Part shown: positions 33,178 to 44,440 of the stretch, in pieces | How positions within the stretch are numbered: position 1 is the first letter of the stretch | Layout of the letters: each line of letters starts with the position of its first letter | Assembly: GCA_036250195.1 (NCBI GenBank) | Contig: JAVHZZ010000011.1 | Coordinates: forward strand, 50,351,311-50,415,310 | Direction of reading: 5' to 3' | Length of the DNA: 64,000 nt | Source: Mixophyes australis | Taxonomy: Eukaryota > Chordata > Amphibia > Anura > Limnodynastidae | The notes under the pieces: model-generated | Told to the model about the DNA's origin: nothing | Seen by the model: only the letters and a program-made list of their open reading frames with translations | Databases searched by the model: none | Position numbers and translations under genes: made by a program

Positions 33178-33792
33178 TGCCAGGGTCACTATTTGAGATC
33201 ATGCTTTTTTTTCACATGATGTGGCTGCTCCACCTCCGTAGGAGTAGTAATTTTCATGTTAAAGCCCAGAAGGAATCTGGTGCATTTGGACTTGAACCAT
33301 TAACTTTGGGCTGCACTTGAGCAGTTGACCTCATCTGCACAGAACTACTCTGGGGAATGAGGAATGACCTAATGACTATCTGCTAGCAATCAATTGCCAG
33401 CACCTGAGGCTTATTACCACAGTTTCAAGCCTATATAAACAGATTCCTGTGAACAGCACATTGCCAGTTTATTGAACCTTGTCTCTGTGAATGAGCATTG
33501 TGAATTCTGAACCTTCCTGACTGCTTTCCCATACTTTGGCCACTGGTTTCTGGTCAACTATCTCCTTGGCTCCTGAACCCTGGCTCTGGGATGACTACCC
33601 CTATGGACCCTGACTTTTAGCTCTTGGGCAATTACCTTTCTGGCTCTAGATTCCTGGCTATTCCTGGAGTATACTTGAGTCCCCAGTTCATTCTCTGTAC
33701 TTAACGCTACAGTACAGTTTTTTACTATGACTTGTTTGGCCATTTACATCCAACAAGCCACTAAAGACAGTACAAATAGCATAAACCCTGAC
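33178..33792 (+). mobile_element. Possible solo LTR (Gypsy-like)
   Basis: Begins TGCCAGGGTCAC and ends ACCCTGACA, giving TG…CA with short inverted ends. A TATATAAA box lies at about 33,431, followed by a T/C-rich leader with CTGACT and CTGGCT words like those in the 8.7-kb and 41-kb LTRs. No matching flanking duplication was found, and no internal retroviral genes are present. Assignment rests on architecture only. Confidence 0.4.
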
Positions 33793-36700
33793 AGAAAATA
33801 TGTTAGCAAGTGGGTCACATAACCAAAAGAAATTGGGGACCACTCATGTAGATATTATTCTGATGAAATTGTTAAATAAGAATTATACATTTTAAGTTGA
33901 GAGGTTTTGATTTGTGGTGATAAAAAGGAATTATTAGTAGTAAAATATGTTTTAATTGCTATTTATATTTAAAACAGATTTGCTTATGGGATTATTTTAT
34001 CGGGACTTAATCTCATTTCCAAATAAAAGTTATCCCCTTAATTGGGAGCACCATGCCTAAAATATTCTAAATTACATTTATGAATTGCCCCTGTTCCCCC
34101 CCCCCCACCCCAAACTTACTCATTAAATTCTTTAGCAGTGTTCCTCATGCTAACTTTTGGAGGCGGCATTGGGGATCATGTCTAACAATAATACTGAGCA
34201 GCAGCAATTGTCTTCAGTTTTTTTGGAACTTTCTGGATTACGGTTTTCTGAATAAAATACCCAAACCTGTATTTGTTCTTATTGCTGCCAGAGTACGCTG
34301 GAACATAGCTCAACAACAGCTGGACAGCTCCAAGACATTTGAAAAACTATTTAACATATTTACCAATAAACTAAATAGCCAACCTACCCTAACCAAACTA
34401 AATGTATATGGCTAGAATCAGCAGCGCAATAAACAGTTATTACATCTACTGGCTCAAGAAAACCCCATGATAATCACAGCAAGACCCCAGAGACCCTCTT
34501 ATTTTCAACTCTATAATGCACTCCCTTCAATAGTGGAGAGTGTGGGGGGAGTTGATGGTCTTGTCCAGCAGGCTTTCAAACCTCTGGGGTTTACAATGCA
34601 GCGCCGCTTTAAATTTAATCGCCGAAGACGCTGAACACGCCGGAGTTGAAGAATCCGAACATTAATAAATTTACCCCCTGCTGGACTTACAAGACTCGAT
34701 TTCTACTCAGTCAGTGAGGGGGGAGTGTCCCATGTGATGATGTGTAGGACAGTGGCAGAGTCCAGTTTGACAGGAAGGTCGAGGTGAGTGTTCCATGTAA
34801 CTCTTAGTTTTCTATTTACGAGAAATATATTGCACAATTTAATTTTTCAGCTTTAAGGCACATATTAAATTTTGTATGTTGAAAGAGTAGCTGTCATTTA
34901 ACTTTCCATTCCATAGATCGTCTTCATCTGAAATACATGATTTCACAATACTGGTAGAGGTTCAGATGAAGACCAACTTTGCTTCAGTTTTCATTTCAAC
35001 ACCAGTCACAATTAATGAAGATGGATATTGAATAATATGTAAATTAAGTACAAGTGGTAGCTTGAATATTGAGTCATCTGTAATGTAGAAATGTGTTTTG
35101 CCATAATCCACATGATAATACTTAGTATGGTGTAATTTGTGTCAATGTAGTTAAAATATAATGTGAATGTGCCAACAAACTGGAAAATGTTTAGTTTTAG
35201 GAGATATGCCTAAATATGTCTCACTTTTAAAATCCGTGTAGTATCTAAACACTTTAAGAATGTACAGTATGTTATTTTTTAGATATTGGTGTTCAGATAA
35301 CGGATTTCTTGATAATTTCTCCTTACAAATTCTGTTCCTGAGCCCCTTCTGTATTTGTTTGGTTCCTGTATGTAGTCTCCTTTATTCATTGCTGTTCAAT
35401 ATGTTTGCTCTACGCACTTAATAATACATTAATAATTGCCACATGCATAGTATGAATATCCCACAGGAGGGTTCTAAGTAATCAATAAACATCTCTGTAG
35501 AGAAAAAAACCAAAAGTGAGGGTAGTACCTTTAATAGCTAATTAAAGTTGAAATCATTGCGAGTTCACATTGAATTCATGTCCTTTGTATAGCAGGTGAA
35601 AGTAATCTGTCAGACAATTGCCTTAGTGCTGTTAAAGCTTCTGGTCACCATGGCTACCTATTAAAGGTACAACCTAAATAATTTTTGTAATTTCTGTTTA
35701 CAAAAGTGTTTAAATAACCAATCCATAGATTTTTGGCAAACCCAGTCTATCGTACAGTAACATTAGGAGTCACTTATCTCTACTTAGATTATAGTTAGTT
35801 GAAGGACCGTTAAAAATAACGGACCTTATAATAATAATGGGCTCTGTTTATTATTATGCAGTAACAAGGCTGATTTTTTTATGCCGCTTATCATGGTGAT
35901 AAAAATAAAATCACCTATCACTGCAATTTATAATGCTTTGGGGATGATGGCAAGAGGTAAGGGGCTGGCAAGAGGTAAGGGGTAACTCCCTGCTTTGCCA
36001 GGCCAGTCTGAGGGAATATGCCATTTCACACATACACAGTGGAACTGGAAGCCCTGACCTTATTGGGTAACAATCCTTACGCCTTATCCTTATGGATACA
36101 TTTTGATAAATGGAGCCTTGATTTTGATCACAATATGAACCAATACCTCTTATTGTGCTAGATATTTACAGGTTTACACTAGTACGGAGAAGCACTCACA
36201 ACAATTGTTAATAGTTAATTAAAACAAAAGTAGTTAATTTTGAGAATGAATGGTATGGAATCCCAAATTAGGTCTTTATTGATAGCACTCAAATCAGATG
36301 GCCTACTAGACTATGGGCTAGGTAAGTAACCTGCAAATGCAGATTGGCGTGCTCAAATTGGTTGGATGAAAGAAGTATGCTTTCAAGAACTGAAGCAAAA
36401 AAATGTCAATTTACATTACCTGACAGGTGTCCTCCTAGTAAATAATCTGAGTTGGTAGGATTTTCGGATATTGAATTTAGATTGCCCTGTAATTAATGTG
36501 ATCTTCTGCTGCTAAAGTTCATATAGACAGATGCAAACAAAGTTATAACATGAGGGCTAAAGTTATGTTATCACTTTCAGTAAATTGTAGCTCACAAAAA
36601 GCTGTTTTATGGATACAGTGAAATCTGAAGCTACAAGGAAAATACAATACATTTTTGGACATTGGGATAATTATCAAGTTAAACAAAGATAGTATATAAT

Positions 36701-37234
36701 CATAGTTTTAAAATATTATTAACAAAATATTTTGGGACAAAGAAAATAGGTTTCGAAAAGCATAACAAATGCACCAGTGCTGCTTCTCTCTTTGCCACAT
36801 ATTGTCCACTAAGAACGTTTCAAGGTTTGCAGAAACTTTGGAAAATGTGCATGTTGGAAACAGCAAGTACATCATTACAAGGTCCGGCCTGTTTCCACTT
36901 TGGAACCAACTTCTCATTAAATTACTTTATGTTTGTCTCTAAAAATAATTCTTAATTTAGCCTCATCTTAAACTTTTGTGTTTGGAGGATTTTATAAATA
37001 TTTTTATAACATTTTGTACTATTCTGCAAAAATGGACCTGCAAGATTCAAAATCTGTTTCACTATAAGTATAGGGGCCAAACCGGGATGCCGGCACTTCT
37101 GGCCAGATGAGGAAGTCACAGTCATGCACTTTCACATTTGTGAAATCCTGTGATTTAATAACAGGACATCACATGGATTTCCATTTAGAGTAGAAAGACC
37201 TGAATCATGCCTCCGATACAAAGCAATACTAATA
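33793..37234. other. Unassigned stretch of ~3.4 kb
   Basis: No convincing coding region. A poly-C run occurs at about 34,097. Around 34,590-34,680 CGCCGAAGACGC…CGCCGG…AAATTTACCCCC looks like one end of a MITE. At 35,943-35,985 GGCAAGAGGTAAGGGG is duplicated. Around 35,570-35,670 a block free of simple repeats (near TCTGGTCACCATGGCTACC) would be worth a conservation check. Confidence 0.45.
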
Positions 37235-37439
37235 GATCCATGCAGAGCTGGATTAAGGCTTCGGGGGGCCCGGGGCACTTAAGACAGGGGGGCCCCTAAG
37301 ATCTAAAATTAAGGGCATAGTGACACATCCTGCATTACATCACCTACAGCCCACAGTACGACACTTACAGCTCTCCCAGAGGGCTCGCTTAGGTTGTCTG
37401 CATAAGAAAAATCATTGTTTCCACAAACTAAAATACTGT

Positions 37440-37690
37440 ACATTAAAACAATCATCAAAACACCACATTAAAATGGGTATTGACACCACACATTAAAACT
37501 AGCAATGATATCACACATTAAAAATACCATTGATAACGTGCACTAAAACTTGCAATGATACCGCACTTTAAAAATAAAATTTATAATGCACATTAAAACT
37601 AGCAATGATACCGCAAATTAAAAATACCATTGAAAATGCACATTAAAACTAGCAATGATACCGCACATTTAAACTAACATAAAAATGTTA
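37440..37690. repeat. AT-rich tandem array in the hAT element
   Basis: Words CACATTAAAACTAGCAATGA and ATACCATTGATAA alternate in units of roughly 36-40 bp, six to seven copies, with variants such as CACTTTAAAAATAAAATTTA. It is non-coding. Confidence 0.85.
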
Positions 37691-37769
37691 ACGTAACACA
37701 AATTTTGACTATATATATCTATATTTATATATGTGTGTGTGTGTAGCTATGTATATATGTGCATATCTA

Positions 37770-37775
<6 letters not shown>

Positions 37776-37835
<60 letters not shown>
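37776..37835. repeat. (TA)n microsatellite
   Basis: About 60 bp of alternating TA inside the 1,693-bp hAT element. A shorter tract follows at 37,938-37,970 and another near 38,210-38,226. Confidence 0.97.
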
Positions 37836-37837
<2 letters not shown>

Positions 37838-37934
37838 GTGTAATAATCATGCAGGACCCTCTATTTTATTAATCATTATTAGAGTTATTATCGAAGCCTG
37901 CCACTTATATTAAAGCTTTAATTAGATGACATAA

Positions 37935-37969
<35 letters not shown>

Positions 37970-38489
37970 AATATAAATAAAATATAAATATAAATTATAC
38001 TCAATGTACTACAATTTTATTCAAACTTTAATATAACTATACGGCTTCAGTAATTACTTTACTAATGATTAATACAATATAATCTGCCACTCAATTTGCT
38101 CTACCAGCCTAATTGAAACACTACTGATAAAATAAGTAATCAGATTTAAGACGCCTCACAGCATGATTACTACTTGATTGCCTGATTAAATATGTAAAAT
38201 GTAGCCAGAATATATATATATATATATTGTACTGTTACTGTTATAGGTGGCTACAATTTACATATTTACTCAAGAAATACCCATGTTATTAAGGGTTTTC
38301 TATATATATTTAGTTTTAGTATAATTTTTTGGTCACTCACCTACTGTCTCTCTCTCAAGTCTTCATGCCGAGGAGGAGCTGCTGCAGCTGCACATGCGCA
38401 GCAGCTCCATTTCAGACATTTTAGGTAGCAGCCGCGGTGCTGCTAAGAAAAGAGTGGGCGCATGTCGCGCATGCGTCAGCTGTCAGATG

Positions 38490-38850
38490 GCTGCAGTTGC
38501 TGTCAGACAGCAACTGACAGCTGTTTGATACAGCACAGGTAATGCGGGCAGCAGGGGGCCCCCACACCCGCGGAGACAGCGAGAGAGGGATGTCTGGTGC
38601 AATTGCTGTCAGTCAGCAACTGACTGCGGGTTTGACACAGGCAGAGGTAATGCGGGCGGCAGGGGTGCCCCCCCGCCCGCGGAGACCGCGGAGAGAGGGA
38701 TGCCTGGTGCAATTGCTGTCAGTCAGCAACTGACAGAGGGTTTGACACAGCAGAGGTAATGCGGGCGGCGGGGGGGGCCCCCCGCCCGCGGAGACAGTGA
38801 TGTCTGGTGCAATTGCTGTCAGTTGGTGTCAGACAGCAACTGACAGCAGA
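38490..38850. repeat. ~100-110-bp GC-rich tandem array in the hAT element
   Basis: GGTGCAATTGCTGTCAGT recurs at 38,596, 38,706 and 38,806 (spacings 110 and 100), with an earlier partial unit near 38,497. Each unit carries CAGCAACTGAC, GGTAATGCGGGCGGC and CCCCGCCCGCGGAGAC. Length differences come from the G and C runs. Short proline/arginine-rich frames across it are artefacts. Confidence 0.9.
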
Positions 38851-38943
38851 TGAAGTGATACTGGCGGTGGGGGCCCTCAGAGAGAGGGGGGCCCGGGGCA
38901 CTTGCCCCCTGTGCCCCCCCCTTAATCCGGCTATGGATCCATG

Positions 38944-40540
38944 CAACATGGATATAGCAGTAGTTGCTGTAATAGTTGCTATTAGAGCCAATTTGCATGG
39001 GATCAAGCAGTGCTGAAGATATGGGAAACCTATTGGAGCCTCCAACTACACTATCCTGGTATTCCCATTCTTATGAAAACTAGGTGATAACATTCTGGAA
39101 TAAATTTCAGGGGTTGCTCTTTTTTTGCATAAAATAAATTATGTTAGAATTCAGGAAAACTATGATTTGTCACATTATTTTTTATCTAACACCCATAAAA
39201 TAAAAAATATTTGATCCAACACACTACAAAATATAAACTGAATCTCTTCTGAAAAATACCAATATAAAATTCGCTTACTTAAACTTTGAAATTAAAAAGT
39301 TATTCCAAGTGGAGGCAAGGCAGCACAAAAACTTAAAACTGTTCTGGCCATAAAGGTGCCATCTAGCTCCAGTCATAAACGGGTTATCATGTGCTTTAAG
39401 CTGTTTTATCGGTATTTAATAAGCTGCATTCTGTGATCATTTATACATAGACATTTAACTATATAGAAGTATATGTCTGTGAGTGAAAACAAAATATGCA
39501 TCTTTTTACAAATAAATTTGTAGCGTTGATTCCATGACGAAGAAACAGCCCCTCAAATCAGGTGCCACTTGAGGGTCAGAGTCAAGGAATGTCAACTGTC
39601 ATTGGCTTTGTAATTTTTGTAAAAAAATGATCTTGTTTTGGGAAGAGAATAGGGAGTCTTTAATTCCCAATTAACTATTTTCTGCATCCCATGTCTCCCC
39701 AAAACCCTGCACCTTTGCCTGGGAGTGAAGAGTATGTTTTTTAAATGCATTTTCCATACATTTTTAGTGCACTGCATTTTACTTGCATTGTGTTGCAGTA
39801 GCATTTTAGGAATGCTATTTGTTCAATTTTTTGTGTATTGTGAAGCCTACTGTGATCTGCATGAAAGTGCCAGAGGATACAAGGCCTAGATAGATCACTT
39901 TCATAACCCAATCGCACGAGAGCCCTATGCAGCGACTAACTAGTAATTTTGCCCCCACAGCCCTAGTTAAAGCCTTGACAGTGATATCATCATAAGTACT
40001 CAAGCCAGATTGAGAATTGGATGTGTCCTTTCTTGTTCAATGACTGTGCTCCCAGCCAGGGTAGAGAACAACTTAGAGGCTTCTTACTTTGGAATGTGGG
40101 TAGGAAAAGGGGGGTCAGTATCTTATGCTCTCTTCAGTCTGGTAGTGGGTTGCTGGGCAATGACATTATAGTCTAATGCCACTTTCTTAGTCCATTACTG
40201 ACATTGAGAAGCAGCAGCCGACAGCTTGGCAGATAAGCAGCATTGACTGGTATAATATTGGATGGTGTGATGGTATACCTGCTGGTACACCTAATGTCGC
40301 CCAGGCTAATATAATTTGGTGATGGACATGTGTTAGTATAATGTGACACATGCTGGTATGATTAAACACAGGTTGGCATTCTGTGATGGGGCACAGCCTG
40401 GTATAACGATGGTAGACAGAGTGGTAATAAATGATATTATCCTTATATCATGTATTTGGCATAGGCTGGTGTAATGTGATAGTAAAGCCTGGTATAACGT
40501 AAAGGGTGCAGACTGATATAATGTAGTGAGTAAAGATTAT
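38944..40540. other. Anonymous stretch, no gene seen
   Basis: AT-rich DNA. From about 40,200 to 40,540 degenerate words such as TGGTATAATGTGATGG and GCTGGTATAAC recur irregularly every 25-40 bp, as in an old tandem repeat. No coding evidence. Confidence 0.5.
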
Positions 40541-41626
40541 GGGCCTGATTCATTAAGGATCACAAAGTGAACACAACTTGCGGTTTTTTAAAAACATACA
40601 GAAATTGCATGCAGGTGCGCCCGTATTCTACAAGAAGAGGATCTCAAGAAATGTTTCTAGCTTAATACGGGTGTAAGTACGCTCTGCCTTGCCGTATGCA
40701 GTCAGACACAACACACTGCAGGATATGCACAATGTATATGTATATATAAAGTCCCATTATCATCCTGCACAGATGAAAACTAAAATTATTAAATACGTTA
40801 ACACCTGTTAACAATATAGTGATTAATAAAAACATTTTTTTTTCTTTTACATGAAATACATTTACTAGGATGTTATTAACACCAACTATACATAAAATGC
40901 TTTTTCATAGTTGTTCTTGATTGTAAACACATGGTCAAGCATACATACGTGATGTCAGGCGCCGCTCGGCGGCTGCCTGTCCTTCCACATAAGCGCGTCT
41001 GGTTGCCTAGCAACCAGACGTGTCACTTCCGCTTCTTCTCGGCCGCCCGGCTACAGTTTAGAGAGTGTTCCCGTTGCCAGGCAACGGGACGCTGCATGTA
41101 GGTAGCGCTACGGAGCTAATGTATGACAAGCGCTTCGGACTATGACAGCACCACAGGTGCTGAGGCTATTGGCTAGCAGCACTATTTAAGCCTCTCTGGA
41201 TCCCCCCTCCTGTGCCGGAGTTTCAGGTCCTCCTGTCATCCAGCGTTTCCAGTGTATCCCTGTGATTACCTATCTCCTGACCTTTTGCCTGCCTCCTGAT
41301 TATTGTCGTTTGCCTGTGACCCTTTTGGATCCCCCCTTTTGCCCTGTAGTTGATGCAAGTGGCACGGATGAAAATCATGTACCTGAGAGATGTCCAGTGC
41401 ATGCGCTCAACCTTGGCATGCCCTCACTGTATATTGACTATATGCATACGCCCCTATCCTTCACTGTTCAGCCTTTGCAATTTTAGGCTGTCAGAAGTGT
41501 CCTTTGTGTTAGAAAATAAATTGCATAAACTTAACTGGTGTATAGTCCATTTTTGAGCATGCGCAGAGCAATTTTACGCAAAGTACGGCACATATCATCA
41601 TTTTCATTCCATAATGAATCAGGCCC
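40541..41626. mobile_element. GGGCCTGATTCATTA-type TIR element carrying an LTR
   Basis: Left end GGGCCTGATTCATTAAGG at 40,541 and right end complementary to GGGCCTGATTCATTATGG at 41,626, forming matching terminal inverted repeats. The interior is collinear with the 31,889 element except for a 388-bp LTR (40,953-41,340) inserted between the CATACGTG and GCCCTGTAGTTGATGC words. It is a non-autonomous DNA transposon of unassigned superfamily with no coding capacity. Confidence 0.8.
40953..41340 (+). mobile_element. Gypsy-like LTR fragment nested in the TIR element
   Basis: Starts TGTCAGGCGCCGCTCGG, contains CTATTTAAGCC as a TATA-like box near 41,182, and then a T/C-rich leader (CCTGTGCCGG, GTTTCAGGTCCTCC). 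It stops at 41,340 without a clear CA end, so it is probably truncated. Two perfect palindromes, GTTGCCTAGCAAC (41,002-41,014) and GTTGCCAGGCAAC (41,073-41,085), match the X-box form bound by RFX transcription factors. No internal genes are present. Confidence 0.65.
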
Positions 41627-42206
41627 TATAAGTATAACATATTTAGCAAATGGTATAATGCATTAGGCTAGTACTACTATAATGAACACATATTTATATA
41701 TAATGTGGGGGCCAGACATATGGAACAGTCAGATTTCCCCCTTTGCATGAGAGGTTCACCGCTAGTGATAGCAAAGCATATGGAAGCATAGTGCTAGTAT
41801 AAGTCTTCTGTTATCGCCATCTCAAAGTCAATGAAAGAATGATGTATTATTTCAATAAAGCATTTTTTTACATGGAAATTCTTTTAAAAAAAGGTTTTTA
41901 GCTTTAAAAAATTTTTTTTTTGCTGTTTTCACACATCAGATCCTCTCAGATGTGCTGGTGAAGCAGTAAGTTAACTATGCTACCTCTGTGACATTTTAAT
42001 AAGAAATCATCAATGGGTGGTTTTCTATCGCTGAGACGAGTGGCGAAAGAACACCATGACTATTGCCATGTATTAGCAAACAGACCCCATAATGAGGTAA
42101 GAGAAACTAGTCATGAGATAATGCGCTGAACAACTGGAGCTTTACTTTTATAATATGCTGGGCATATCTATATGAGTAGATATTTGAGCATGGGGGTGGG
42201 GGGGGG
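41627..42206. other. Anonymous stretch, no gene seen
   Basis: AT-rich DNA ending in a G-run (42,190-42,206) directly before the possible LTR. Nothing else was recognised. Confidence 0.5.
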
Positions 42207-42957
42207 TGTGACGGGCCACACCACGCTGCCATGGTAACATTTAGAGGGAAGGAACTGGATGTGAGGGACAGCTGGCAGCCCTGACATGTAACAAAAGCAT
42301 GGAAAAGGTTAATTTCAGGAGGGACTGTGTGTTATCCAAGATCTGGAGGGGAAAGATAAGTATTACTGATTGACCCAGATATTTAGGCAGGGACACAAGA
42401 GGAGAACTATTGTGAAAGGCCAGCTCATCTCCACTCCCACTTCACCCCCTGGCCCAGCACACCAATGTTTAAGAAGGAGAAATCCAGGGGTTTGCCTGGG
42501 GAGAGTAAAACACTATGGGATTTTGACCATGGATATACGGAGTCACTCCGGGGGGAGGGGATATTTATTCTGAGGATTGATTCCTGAAAGGTGTGGGGCT
42601 GACTGGTGTTGAGTTTCTGTTCTCTACCACCAGTCCTGGTGATCATCGCCTTCCTTTACCTTGGGAAGCAGGTTATTACTCAATCTTGGGACCTGCCATC
42701 ACCTCACTCCATCGGTGGATACTTGCCACATCCTGGGTAAACTGGTGCACCCACAGGAGTGGGGAGACTGATATTCAGGGCCCCACCACGCCGATGGAGA
42801 GTTGGCCAAGCAGCTGAAATTAGTAAGATACCAAGACTCCCTGGACCAACTGTTGACAGAGTCTTTTGCCTGTGGAACTTTTGTGTGGCTAAGGTGGATG
42901 GGGAACTTTTCTTGGACTCCTATAGACACTGGTGAGCCGCTGACCCCGGGCCCTCAC
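42207..42957 (+). mobile_element. Possible LTR (superfamily unassigned)
   Basis: TGTGACGGGCCACACC at the left and GACCCCGGGCCCTCA at the right give TG…CA with inverted GGGCC cores about 750 bp apart. The interior is of mixed composition, with no long coding frame. A full retroelement body is absent: the next feature is a hAT-like repeat. This is inferred from end structure only. Confidence 0.35.
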
Positions 42958-42959
42958 TG

Positions 42960-44440
42960 CCAACGATTTATTTAAAATAATTTTTTTAAAATAAATTTTT
43001 TTTAAGCTATATTTTTTTTCTTTTGTGTATTGATTTTTTTTCTTTTTTTTGCGGCGGGGGGGTGGGAGGACTGGTTTGTTCGATGGTGGGGGGAGCAGGG
43101 TAGTTAAAAAAACAAACAAACAAACAAAAAAAAACCATACTCACGTGATCGGGGCACCAGTGTCCCTCCTTTCTGCTCTGTTCACACTGAATGTCGGGCG
43201 TGACGTTATCAAGTCACGCCTGACATTCAATGAGGAGCAGCGCAGACAGGACCCAGCAAGAAGAGAGAAGACAGAAGAAAAGGAAAAGGTGAGTAAAGGA
43301 ACAGAAGCAAAGGAAGAAAAACGGGGGGGGGGAGGGGAGGCACAGTGGGATTGAAAAAGGGGGGGGGGAGCAGCATGGCATAGTGGGATTAAAAAACAGG
43401 GGGCAGCATGGCACAGTGGGATTGAAAAACGGGGGGGCAGCATGGAACAGTGGGATTGAAAAAGGGGGGAAGCAGCATGTCACAGTTGGATTAAAAAACA
43501 GGGGGGCAGCATGGCACAGTGGGATTGAAAAATGGGGGGCAGTATGGAACAGTGGGCTTGGAAAATGGGGGGGCAGCATAGCACAGTGGGATTAAAAAAT
43601 GGGGGGGCAGCATGGCACAGTGGGATTGAAAAACGGGGGGGGGAGCAGCATTGAACAGTGGGCTTGAAATAGGGGGGGGAGCAGCAAGGCACAGTGGGCT
43701 TGAAAAACGGGGCGAGCAGCATGGCACAGTGGGCTTGAAAAACGGGGGGAGCAGCATGGCACAGTGGGATTGAAAAAGGGGGGGCAGCATGGCACATTGG
43801 GATTGAAAAAGGGGGGGAGCAGCATGAAACATTGGGATTGAAAAAGGGGGGGAGCAGCATGGCACAGTGGGATTGAAAAAGGGGGTGGTGCAGCATGGCG
43901 CAGTGAGATTGAAAAAAGGGGGTGGGAGCAGCATAGTGTGATGAAGGGGGGCCAGGTGAAGGGGGGAAAAGCAGCGTGTATCATAAGGAGGCACAGCATG
44001 GCGATGATGAAGGGGCACAGTACTGTGTGCGTGATGGCACATGGGTCTTGTGGCAATGTAGTGTGCGTGAGGTAGGTGGTGGCTAATCAATGGGTGCTAT
44101 TTTGTCTGTGGGGCGATGGAGGGGCAATTTAATATTGGGGACTAGTTAAGATGGAGTGGTTTGGGAGCTATTGAATGTGGGGGTGAGTTTGGGGAGAATA
44201 AGGTCTCTTTATTAAATGTGACTATGAATTATTTAATGGCAGTGATGGTTGCGGGAACTAGGTATATTTCTGAAATGTAAAAACTATTAATATATTGGGG
44301 CTGTTTGTAGGGAGGGTAATGGGTTTATATATTACATGGGAATACTATTATTTTAATGTTGGAGCTAGAGGAAGGCCTAATTATTAATCGTGGGTGGTAT
44401 TGATTTAACACCAGGGTTGTTTGGAATTATCTAAATGTAG
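42960..44440 (+). mobile_element. hAT-like family member C, with minisatellite
   Basis: An A/T-rich left part and a CATACTCACGTGATCGG block lead into an inverted pair TGTCGGGCGTGACG/CGTCACGCCTGACA (near 43,192-43,222). The purine-rich segment ends GGAAAAGGTGAGTAAAG (43,280-43,296) and is followed by a roughly 0.6-kb minisatellite. The 3' tail from 44,100 to 44,440 is homologous to 28,956-29,340 in opposite orientation. Neither end has a clear target duplication. No transposase is present. Confidence 0.6.
43325..43925. repeat. ~33-bp G-rich minisatellite in member C
   Basis: About 18 units of CAGCATGGCACAGTGGGATT plus GAAAAACGGGGGG, with variable G-run length. Minus-strand frames through it (Pro/Cys/His-rich, up to 199 codons) exist only because the unit lacks stops and are not genes. 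Confidence 0.95.

Larger units (their letters stand above)
37235..38943. mobile_element. Non-autonomous hAT element, 1,693 bp, with 8-bp TSD
   Basis: The element (37,243-38,935) begins CAGAGCTGGATTAAGG and ends with the complement of CATAGCCGGATTAAGG. Identical GATCCATG octamers flank it at 37,235-37,242 and 38,936-38,943. Just inside both termini is GGGGGGCCCGGGGCACTT in opposite orientations. There is no transposase. The interior holds an AT-rich tandem array, (TA)n tracts and a GC-rich array of about 105-bp units. Termini and duplication length identify the hAT superfamily. Confidence 0.92.

Noticed and set aside
43141..44090. Minus-strand Pro/Cys/His-rich frames up to 199 codons
   Set aside because: Read-through of the G-rich 33-bp minisatellite; overlapping frames encode equivalent low-complexity strings.
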